From NCBI GenBank assembly GCA_003503355.1, contig DOCS01000187.1, positions 1-6,888 on the forward strand: a stretch of DNA of 6,888 nt, given 5' to 3'. The stretch comes from Opitutia bacterium (GTDB lineage: Bacteria; Verrucomicrobiota; Verrucomicrobiia; Opitutales; Coraliomargaritaceae). The translations under genes and the position numbers were made by a program. Below are positions 1 through 5,758 of this stretch, in pieces (position 1 is the first letter of the stretch; each line of letters begins with the position of its first letter). The notes below the pieces were generated by a model. It was not told the origin of the DNA. It worked only from the letters and a program-made list of their open reading frames with translations, and made no database searches.

Positions 1-23
1 CAAGAGTGTCCATCCTCCTGTTT
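1..23. repeat. Partial copy 1 of a hairpin-forming repeat, cut by the window edge
   Basis: These 23 bases match the right-hand part of the unit seen complete at 42-70 and 115-143, with one substitution at position 3 (A in place of G). The arms TGTCCATC (7-14) and CTCCTGT (15-21) are intact, but the matching left arm lies mostly outside the window. The substitution would break one pair of the second possible hairpin. More copies may lie to the left of the window. Confidence 0.75.
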
Positions 24-41
24 GATCGGATAAACCGAAGC

Positions 42-70
42 CGATGGACAGGAGTGTCCATCCTCCTGTT
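42..70. repeat. Complete copy 2 of the hairpin-forming repeat
   Basis: This 29-bp unit is identical to 115-143. It contains a perfect inverted repeat, GATGGACA (43-50) and TGTCCATC (55-62), around the loop GGAG. It also contains an overlapping second inverted repeat, ACAGGAG (48-54) and CTCCTGT (63-69), around an 8-base loop. The two hairpins share bases and cannot form together. The first loop, GGAG, is also complementary to the CTCC that follows the first stem. The copies lie outside any supported gene and beyond the pfp terminator, as expected of an extragenic REP-like element. The repeat family itself is not identified. Confidence 0.85.
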
Positions 71-114
71 GTTGAACGACGCTTGTGCCGCAGTGTCGAC
101 AGTCGGGGAGGGGG

Positions 115-143
115 CGATGGACAGGAGTGTCCATCCTCCTGTT
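115..143. repeat. Complete copy 3 of the hairpin-forming repeat
   Basis: Identical over 29 bp to 42-70 and in the same orientation. The hairpin arms are at 116-123 with 128-135, and at 121-127 with 136-142. The start-to-start distance to copy 2 is 73 bp, while copies 1 and 2 are 48 bp apart. The intervening sequences are unrelated and unequal (about 18 and 44 bp). This argues against a CRISPR array and favours a cluster of dispersed REP-like elements. Confidence 0.85.
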
Positions 144-163
144 TCGCCCACGTCATCAACAAG

Positions 164-200
164 CACAAAAAAGCCAGAGCTCTTTCCGAACTCTGGCTTT
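164..200 (-). terminator. Intrinsic terminator of pfp
   Basis: A perfect 10-bp stem is formed by 170-179 (AAAGCCAGAG) and 191-200 (CTCTGGCTTT), with an 11-base loop. Read on the minus strand the stem runs into six consecutive T residues, followed by G. It begins 31 bases after the pfp stop codon, the expected place for a factor-independent terminator. The plus-strand reading has only a short T run, so it works mainly for pfp. Confidence 0.9.
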
Positions 201-231
201 GAAATTTATGCGACTTGTTTGAACTTCTTCC

Positions 232-1473
232 TTAGTGGCCGGCCTGTGCGATATTCGCTCCCTTGGCTTGCCCAATGGAGTCGAGTAACTCCTCAAACCA
301 AGGCGTGTCGATATTGAACGGCTTACCGCCTGCAATACGAGGAAACTCAATCGCTCGCAAAATGTTGCGATCATCTTCGTCGTGGCCAATAACGCCGCTT
401 TCGCCAACCACCGCACAATCGACGGCAAGGTCGGTGCAGCTTTTAATTAGGCGGATGTCTTCCTTGTTCGCAGGTGCGGCGCGCGCGAAGTAGCCGCTCT
501 TTTGCACCAGTACCTTTTCTGCATTCAGCATTTTGGCAAATTGCTCGCCAAACCATTTGCCCGGGTTGACTGCATCGAGTTTTACGTGGCCGAAAGCATC
601 GCGTGGCACTTCTTCGCCAGCTGCTTCCATTTCCTTAATGATCGTTTCGACGCCTGCGCCTTCGGAAATGAAGATGTTGACGTTGTCGTGTTCGTCCATG
701 ACCGCTTTGAGGCGAGTGGCTTCGGCTTGGATGTTGACATCCATCTCCGGGATGAAGATAGCGTGCACATCCTTGCGTACGGCACTTAGTCCGATTGCAT
801 TCGCCCATTCCATGCGATCAAGACGCTTGCGGTAAACGTCTGCGGTGGCTGCGGTGAGCCAGCCGCAGTTGCGCCCCATCACTTCATGAATGATTAGCAT
901 GCGCGGATTGGCATTGTGCTCAGCGACCACGTTTTCGAAATATTTGGCACCTTCTTCGGCGGCCGTCCATGCGCCGAGACTTTGAGTAATCGGGAAGACG
1001 TCGTTGTCGATCGTTTTGGGCAGTCCGACGACGGTCAGTGCGTATTCGTTTTCCGCCAAATAAGCGGCCAAATCGGCAGCCGTGATGTTCGTGTCGTCAC
1101 CGCCAATAGTATGTAGTACATCGACATTGTCTTTAGTGAGCTGACTAGCAGCGACCTCGAGTGGATCTTGGCCGTCCTGAACCAGACCACGCTTGATGCA
1201 GTCTTTAACATTGGTGAGTTTGACACGGCTGTTGCCGATCGGGCTGCCGCCGTGGTCGTGAAGTGTGCTCGCATTTGCACGAATTTCTTCGGTCACCTGA
1301 ATGCTGTCGCCGAGGAGAAGTCCTTTGTAGCCACCGCGGTAGCAGATGATTTCGATCTCTGGGTAGAGTTCGGTGTAGCGCTCGATGAGTCCACCGACGG
1401 CAGAGGAAAGGCAAGGCGCGAGTCCGCCAGCTGTGAGCAGCGCGACTTTTTTGACAGATTTTGTTTCAGTCAT
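232..1473 (-). CDS. pfp: Pyrophosphate-dependent 6-phosphofructokinase
   Basis: The 413-residue cytoplasmic enzyme should phosphorylate fructose 6-phosphate to fructose 1,6-bisphosphate using pyrophosphate, a reversible step of glycolysis and gluconeogenesis. Visible phosphofructokinase signatures, in order, are the N-terminal nucleotide-fold loop LTAGG near residues 13-17, GGDD at 124-127, PKTIDND at 152-158 with the catalytic Asp at about 156, and MGR at 199-201. In this family the second Asp of GGDD and the Lys of PKTIDND are the accepted marks of PPi use; ATP enzymes usually have GGDG and a non-Lys residue there. The length fits the short PPi-dependent group. The frame stays open for 21 more codons upstream, but that extension does not look like a family N-terminus, so the ATG at 1473 is preferred, although no clear Shine-Dalgarno precedes it. 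The gene stands alone, divergent from parA, and ends at a strong terminator. Phosphate-donor specificity is inferred from motifs only. Confidence 0.95.
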   Translation of the reverse strand: MTETKSVKKVALLTAGGLAPCLSSAVGGLIERYTELYPEIEIICYRGGYKGLLLGDSIQVTEEIRANASTLHDHGGSPIGNSRVKLTNVKDCIKRGLVQDGQDPLEVAASQLTKDNVDVLHTIGGDDTNITAADLAAYLAENEYALTVVGLPKTIDNDVFPITQSLGAWTAAEEGAKYFENVVAEHNANPRMLIIHEVMGRNCGWLTAATADVYRKRLDRMEWANAIGLSAVRKDVHAIFIPEMDVNIQAEATRLKAVMDEHDNVNIFISEGAGVETIIKEMEAAGEEVPRDAFGHVKLDAVNPGKWFGEQFAKMLNAEKVLVQKSGYFARAAPANKEDIRLIKSCTDLAVDCAVVGESGVIGHDEDDRNILRAIEFPRIAGGKPFNIDTPWFEELLDSIGQAKGANIAQAGH

Positions 1474-1883
1474 AATATATCTGGATGTTTTGATGGAAAA
1501 TTGAAGTTGCGGATTTTGGAGTTTCTCAGCGGGCATGCAAACCCTGATCGTAGCTTAGTTACAAATGATGGACTTATTCTGGCAGGCTGATCGCTTGCGT
1601 TAGTCGTCGGTGATAGGTGCTGGGGCGTGCGGCGCTTAGCTGAGGTGTTGTGAAGTCAATCGCATTTACATGGACTTAAGACTGGGTTCGTTTGCTAAAG
1701 CGGCACGCTACGTTTTTTACTGGCAATGAAGCCTGATGCTCCCGTTTTGATGGGTCCGTTGGTGTGCCTTGCTCAGCGGCACGCGGCTAGTACAGTATAC
1801 TGCAACACTCCGCCAATTGCTCAGCATTGTATTCGTATAGGTTTCTTCTCGACGATTGGAGTCCGTGGGTATCAATTGAAGTT
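1474..1883. other. Divergent intergenic region between pfp and parA
   Basis: About 410 bases without a convincing gene. Frames that cross it are extensions or shadows of the flanking genes and resemble no protein family. It must carry the promoters of both pfp and parA, but no clean pair of -35 and -10 boxes was found by eye. The best -10-like hexamer towards parA is TATACT at 1796-1801, inside the perfect palindrome CAGTATACTG (1793-1802); TTGCTC at 1769-1774 is 21 bases upstream, too far for a standard promoter. A short motif recurs three times towards parA. No parS-like sequence (TGTTTCACGTGAAACA type) was seen. Confidence 0.6.
1692..1825 (+). repeat. Short motif repeated three times upstream of parA
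   Basis: TTGCTAAAGCGGCACGC at 1692-1708 and TTGCTCAGCGGCACGC at 1769-1784 differ by one gap and one substitution, and share an exact AGCGGCACGC. A shorter third copy, TTGCTCAGC, is at 1817-1825. All are in the same orientation, starting 77 and 48 bases apart, and all lie within 200 bases upstream of the parA start. They could be binding sites for a regulator or a partition protein, or could have arisen by chance or local duplication; the sequence does not decide. Confidence 0.4.
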
Positions 1884-2669
1884 ATGTGTGCAAAGATTTT
1901 TACGATTGCGAATCAAAAGGGTGGGGTCGGTAAAACGACGACGGCGATTAATCTCAGTTACGCGCTGGCTGACCAGGGTGTGCGCACCGTTTTGGTTGAT
2001 TTGGACCCGCAGGCCAATGCGACCAGTGGACTTGGACTTGAAAAACTCGAAGGTGGCAGCCTATACGGGCCACTTTGTGGGGAAGGCACTGCACTGGAAA
2101 AGGTACAGCCTGTGGGTTCGAATGACCGCTTGTTCATGATTCCGTCCGAGGTGGATATGGCGGCGATTGAGATCGAACTGATTCAGCGAGACAATTACTT
2201 GGTACAGTTGCGCCAGTGTTTGAACCCGCTACGCGAATCGGGCGACTATGATGCCATCATCCTTGATTGTCCGCCGGCACTGGGAATGCTTTCGATGAAC
2301 AGTTTGGCTGCTGCGGATTATTTGTTAATCGCTTTGCAGTGTGAGTATCTCGCGATGGAGGGTCTGGGCCAGATCTTGAAAGTTGTCGATAAACTGCGTG
2401 ACGCGGGTGTGAATGACAATTTGCAGTTGGGTGGTATTTTAATGACGATGTTTGATCAGCGCACTAATTTGGCGCATCAAGTGGTCGGGGAGGTGCGAAA
2501 TCATTTCGATGAGAAGGTCTTCCGCGCGATGATTCCGCGTTCGATTCGCCTGAGTGAAGCGCCAAGTTTCGGGCAGTCTATTTTTGAATACGATCCCAAT
2601 AGCAGTGGGGCCAATGCCTATCGCTATGTTGCCGAAGAGGTGATCGAGCGCTTTGGGCTGTTAAAGTAG
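1884..2669 (+). CDS. parA: ParA/Soj-family chromosome-partitioning ATPase
   Basis: A 261-residue cytosolic P-loop ATPase of the ParA/Soj group, which dimerises on ATP, binds DNA non-specifically and helps move ParB-bound origins apart. The deviant Walker A motif KGGVGKTT is at residues 12-19 with the signature Lys at 12, the VDLDPQ switch segment at 38-43, and Walker B as IILDCPP at 125-131. The later segment PRSIRLSEAPSFG is typical of chromosomal Soj-like proteins. The open frame begins earlier, at 1827, but the family starts a few residues before the first strand (KIFTIANQKGG), so ATG 1884 is chosen; only a weak GAAG precedes it. There is no N-terminal DNA-binding extension as in type Ia plasmid ParA. 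Unusually, the next gene is a tyrosine recombinase rather than parB, so its partner must be encoded elsewhere, or the protein may position another cargo. Confidence 0.93.
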   Translation: MCAKIFTIANQKGGVGKTTTAINLSYALADQGVRTVLVDLDPQANATSGLGLEKLEGGSLYGPLCGEGTALEKVQPVGSNDRLFMIPSEVDMAAIEIELIQRDNYLVQLRQCLNPLRESGDYDAIILDCPPALGMLSMNSLAAADYLLIALQCEYLAMEGLGQILKVVDKLRDAGVNDNLQLGGILMTMFDQRTNLAHQVVGEVRNHFDEKVFRAMIPRSIRLSEAPSFGQSIFEYDPNSSGANAYRYVAEEVIERFGLLK

Positions 2670-2689
2670 TTTAACGAGTGGTCTATAAT
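2661..2689 (+). promoter_or_regulatory. Candidate promoter for xerC
   Basis: A perfect TATAAT -10 box lies at 2684-2689, 15 bases after the parA stop codon. TTAAAG at 2661-2666, overlapping the end of parA, is 17 bases upstream and matches three of six positions of the sigma-70 -35 consensus. Transcription would start near 2696 and leave an untranslated leader of about 70 bases before xerC. A strong -10 with a weak -35 is plausible but unproven; read-through from parA could also supply xerC. Confidence 0.5.
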
Positions 2690-2745
2690 AAGGTGTGGTT
2701 GCGCTAAGACATTTTCGGACGAAACAGGGATTGGCGCGCCCCCCT

Positions 2746-2750
2746 GGAGG
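2746..2750 (+). promoter_or_regulatory. Shine-Dalgarno sequence of xerC, with long spacing
   Basis: GGAGG is the strongest ribosome-binding-like sequence ahead of any gene here. Fourteen bases separate it from the ATG at 2765, longer than the usual five to nine. No ATG, GTG or TTG in the right frame lies between them, so the ATG is still the best start. Confidence 0.55.
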
Positions 2751-2764
2751 TCTAGTATTCATTT

Positions 2765-3691
2765 ATGGCCGAATCCGAATCGCATCTAAGTCTCTCTGAG
2801 CTGAATGATTTTTGCGACCATCTCGCACTGGAGCGTCGCGTATCTGCTTATACGGTACGTAATTATCGAGCTGCCGTAATCAACTTCGTTGTTTGGATGG
2901 AGCGGCGTGGTAAGTGGAGCGGCGATTTTGCAGCGGTGCGCCCTTTGGATGTTCGCTCATTTTTAATTGATGAGGGACGGCGTTTGGCTCGACGCACCTT
3001 GCATAATCATGTGTCCGGTCTGCGTGCCTTCTATTTATACCTTCGCAAGCAGGGGCAGGTGGAGTCGAACCCGTTTAGTGGCGTGACTTTGCCTAAATTG
3101 AGTAAGCCGCTGCCGAAGTTTCTAACCGAGAACCAGATGCGGACCCTGTTGGATGCGCCGATTCTGTTGTGGAAGGAGGGCAAACTCGGTGAGTTCGAGG
3201 CATTTCGTGATAGTTTGATCCTAGAGCTTCTTTACGGTGGAGGGCTCCGTGTGAGTGAGTTGTGCGCTCTCAATCATGGTCAAATTGATTTGCAGCAGGG
3301 GGTCGCTCGGGTGTTTGGCAAAGGGCGCAAGGAACGACTTTGTCCACTCGGTCCGGTAGCCACCCGCTGCCTCCAGGCGTTCGTCGACCGTTTTCATCTG
3401 ACTGCAGCGCATGACAGTGCGGTGGTGACTATACCGAATGGTCAACGTATGGAGCCGCGCCAAGTCCAGAAGCTGTTGAAGACGCACCTTGCGGCTGCGG
3501 AATTACCGCTTGATATGACGCCGCACAAATTGCGGCACTCGTTTGCAACTCACATGCTGGACAATGGTGCGGACTTGCGAACTGTGCAAGAGCTCCTCGG
3601 CCATGCCAACCTGTCGACCACTCAGATTTACACGCATGTATCAATTGCACGCCTGAAGGAAGCGCACAAGCAGGCCCATCCCCGAGCATAG
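2765..3691 (+). CDS. xerC: Tyrosine recombinase of the XerC/XerD family
   Basis: A 308-residue site-specific recombinase that cuts and rejoins DNA through a phosphotyrosine. The Xer proteins resolve chromosome dimers at dif near the terminus. The N-terminal SAM-like DNA-binding domain covers roughly residues 8-95 and the catalytic domain roughly 115-300. All six active-site residues can be placed: Arg162 (LRVSEL), Lys186 (GKGRKER), His254 and Arg257 (HKLRH), His280 (LGH) and nucleophile Tyr289 (IYTH). Their spacing matches E. coli XerD except for four fewer residues between Lys and the first His, so the enzyme appears intact. Length agrees with Xer proteins (about 300) and there are no phage-integrase-type additions. 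The gene lies 95 bases after parA on the same strand with its own candidate promoter. XerC and XerD cannot be told apart by eye, so the symbol is provisional. Confidence 0.93.
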   Translation: MAESESHLSLSELNDFCDHLALERRVSAYTVRNYRAAVINFVVWMERRGKWSGDFAAVRPLDVRSFLIDEGRRLARRTLHNHVSGLRAFYLYLRKQGQVESNPFSGVTLPKLSKPLPKFLTENQMRTLLDAPILLWKEGKLGEFEAFRDSLILELLYGGGLRVSELCALNHGQIDLQQGVARVFGKGRKERLCPLGPVATRCLQAFVDRFHLTAAHDSAVVTIPNGQRMEPRQVQKLLKTHLAAAELPLDMTPHKLRHSFATHMLDNGADLRTVQELLGHANLSTTQIYTHVSIARLKEAHKQAHPRA

Positions 3692-3849
3692 GCCATGTAT
3701 ATGTTCGCGCTTAAACCTAGGCTTGCACTGCCTGGCGCAACGCTTTCGAACCAGGTGGATGCCTACCGCTCCCTGACTGAGTGATCCGAATTGCGCGCCG
3801 CAGTCGTGGTAATGGGGCGCGATCGAACTTTGACTGAGTAGCCCAGTGG

Positions 3850-3870
3850 AGCGTGTCGTTTACGCTTTTT
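3850..3870 (+). terminator. Weak candidate terminator downstream of xerC
   Basis: AGCGT (3850-3854) can pair with ACGCT (3862-3866) around a 7-base loop, followed directly by a T run ending at 3870. G-T pairs could extend the stem slightly. It is oriented for plus-strand transcripts and overlaps the last codons of the convergent ccsA. The five-pair stem is short and xerC ends about 160 bases earlier, so this is tentative. Confidence 0.35.
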
Positions 3871-5758
3871 CCGCTGCCATTAGAATGCGTTTGCGCGCGC
3901 GGCGGTTCTTCTCTTCGCCGAAGGCACTGCGCCAGTAACGCCATGGGAGGTTGGCCAGACAGATGAAGAACAATTGGCTCAGAGCGAAACCGACAGTCCA
4001 CCAGAAGCCACTGCTGGTGAAGCCATACGCATGCAGGCCGACGCCGAGTAGGTTGGTGCCGAACCACGACCACACGGTCACGATATTGCCACAAATCGCT
4101 AGTGACATCAGGCCGCGCTCTTGGAAAATTCCGCCCCAGCGAGCGTGTAGAAAGATAGCGCCCATCACGACAATCATCAGGGCGCCGTTCTCCTTCGGAT
4201 CCCAGCCCCAAAAGCGACCCCACGATTGGTCGGCCCAGATGCCGCCGAGAATCGTGCCCACTAGACTGAATAAGGCAGCGAAGCAGGTGATACCATATAC
4301 CATACTGACGATAGACTTGGCGGATTCCTTGGTGAAGCGCTTGCTGAAAAGCCCAAGTAACACAAAGATCAGCGCCAGTGCGCCGGCAAAGAACATTGCA
4401 GAATAACCGAACGTGATGATCACCACGTGAGTCGCCAACCAGAAGTTAGAGTCGAGCACCGCGCGCATCATTTCCAGGGTATCGCCAGACATGGCAAGGT
4501 GGTGAGCAATGATCAGTGTGCTGAACCCGACTAGCGACGCCATCGCTGCACCGACGCCATTTTTGAAGAATTTTTCCAGAAAAGCGCCGAGCAACACCGC
4601 GCCCCAGCCGACAAAGACGGCGGAGGAATAAAGATTTGTGACTGGTGGGCGGCCCTGAATGTACATGCGAGAGGCCAATCCAAAGGTGTGGATCGCGAAT
4701 GCCAGTAGCAGTACCCAAAACGCGGCTTTGGTCAGTGTGGCGGGCCAGCGAAGCCAAGAAATACAGACAGTCAGAAACACTAACACATAGAGCTGCATCG
4801 AAAGATAGAAGGGCTGCAGATTGTTAAACACCCGCTCGTAGTGGACGCGGCTGATGTCGTCTGGGAAATCGGCAATGAAACGCTGCCGTAGCTCCTCGAC
4901 GGTTTTGTTGAACATCTCGGGTTGATTCTGCCGGTATGCCATGGTCAGGCTGGCATAGCTGGTGACATAAGGGCTTAGACCTTCGCCGCGCATGACATCA
5001 AGTAGCTCCAAGCCGATGTTTTTCCAGTCGTCCAACGGATTGACTGGGGCCGAAGGCGGCACCACGCGAAGGTGGGCAGTCTTGGAAAGTGTGAGGTAGT
5101 CGTCGCCAAATTGAATGAAACGTTTCAGTAATTCAGCGTCGTACTCGCTGCCGGCTTGCTGTTGGCGCAGAGCTTCCAGTCCCGGTTTGACGGATGCGGC
5201 ATAGCTTTGGTATTCGTCAACTAGTCGATCCAGCCGTTCCGGCGCGCCAATCGGGTGCAGTGAGTGCATCACCCGGTGGTAGCGGGTGAGGCCGTCGTTG
5301 AGGTCTGCGATTTGCTGTTCGTAGGGTCCGCGCTTCTTCGGTTCGGGGTCGATCTCTTTATAGAGGCGAAGGATTTCGTCGAAGTGCGGCAGCAGGTCAT
5401 TGAAGGCGTAATAGCGTTGGCCTTTTTGGGCGATTCCAGCGATGCCCAAGTCGTCAGGGAATTCGATTTTAAACACGCGGTAGGTGTCGGCCAGCTCGGG
5501 GCGCATGGTGAGATCCATGAACCATTCGGTCGGGCTGAGGCGAACGCCTTCGGGAGTGATGACTTTTTGGCGACCGGCCAAGACCAGCAACGTATTACGC
5601 GCTACTGAGTCGAGCGGCTTGATGCGTCCGCCGACCTGTACAGGGAGTTCGGCAAAGCTCTCGACGTCGAAGCTGGAGGCGGTGGTCGATGGCTTGAACC
5701 CGCGTGCGACGATGAGCGCAGCGATGAGCAGGATGAAATAAAAGGCGAACTTCTTCAT
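3860..5758 (-). CDS. ccsA: Cytochrome c biogenesis protein CcsA (ResC type) with a large N-terminal periplasmic domain
   Basis: A 632-residue inner-membrane protein of System II cytochrome c maturation; with ResB it exports haem and ligates it to apocytochrome c CXXCH motifs outside the membrane. An N-terminal anchor (about 4-19) is followed by roughly 295 mostly hydrophilic residues, then about nine membrane segments from 318 to 603. The haem-binding WWD motif is WGRFWGWDPKE from Trp513. His444 and His576 fit the two external haem-ligand histidines and His538 the membrane histidine, with spacings close to those known for fused CcsBA. PPVTNLYSS at 371-379 is another CcsA-like motif. The extra N-terminal domain carries VGGRIKPLDSVARN at about 42-55, a pattern I associate with long CcsA proteins of Bacteroidetes and PVC bacteria. 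Its ATG shares one base with the resB stop (TAATG), so translational coupling is likely; no Shine-Dalgarno is seen. Confidence 0.93.
   Translation of the reverse strand: MKKFAFYFILLIAALIVARGFKPSTTASSFDVESFAELPVQVGGRIKPLDSVARNTLLVLAGRQKVITPEGVRLSPTEWFMDLTMRPELADTYRVFKIEFPDDLGIAGIAQKGQRYYAFNDLLPHFDEILRLYKEIDPEPKKRGPYEQQIADLNDGLTRYHRVMHSLHPIGAPERLDRLVDEYQSYAASVKPGLEALRQQQAGSEYDAELLKRFIQFGDDYLTLSKTAHLRVVPPSAPVNPLDDWKNIGLELLDVMRGEGLSPYVTSYASLTMAYRQNQPEMFNKTVEELRQRFIADFPDDISRVHYERVFNNLQPFYLSMQLYVLVFLTVCISWLRWPATLTKAAFWVLLLAFAIHTFGLASRMYIQGRPPVTNLYSSAVFVGWGAVLLGAFLEKFFKNGVGAAMASLVGFSTLIIAHHLAMSGDTLEMMRAVLDSNFWLATHVVIITFGYSAMFFAGALALIFVLLGLFSKRFTKESAKSIVSMVYGITCFAALFSLVGTILGGIWADQSWGRFWGWDPKENGALMIVVMGAIFLHARWGGIFQERGLMSLAICGNIVTVWSWFGTNLLGVGLHAYGFTSSGFWWTVGFALSQLFFICLANLPWRYWRSAFGEEKNRRARKRILMAAEKA

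Noticed and set aside
1..144. Possible short CRISPR array made of the 29-bp repeats
   Set aside because: The gaps between copies are unequal (about 18 and 44 bp), the first copy has a substitution, and there is no cas gene in the window. The internal double palindrome fits a REP-like element better.
6..317. Open frame of about 100 codons on the plus strand at the left edge
   Set aside because: It runs through the repeats, the pfp terminator and the antisense 3' end of pfp, and its composition does not resemble a real protein.
1793..1802. CAGTATACTG palindrome as a LexA (SOS) operator
   Set aside because: It does not have the CTG-N10-CAG layout of the E. coli box or the TGTTC-N4-GAACA form that I recall for Verrucomicrobia, so no regulator can be named.
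1726..2139. Plus-strand open frame of 137 codons overlapping the parA start
   Set aside because: It is out of frame with parA, Arg-rich, and without family resemblance; it is a shadow of parA.
3686..3718. dif-like site just after xerC, around the central TGTATA
   Set aside because: Only the central hexamer and a displaced TTAAA resemble dif. Neither 11-bp recombinase arm aligns at the right spacing, and Xer genes need not lie next to dif.
3730..3765. Possible tRNA T-arm (GGTTCGAAA) on the minus strand
   Set aside because: The bases flanking the loop do not pair into a 5-bp stem, and no cloverleaf, anticodon arm or acceptor stem could be assembled around it.
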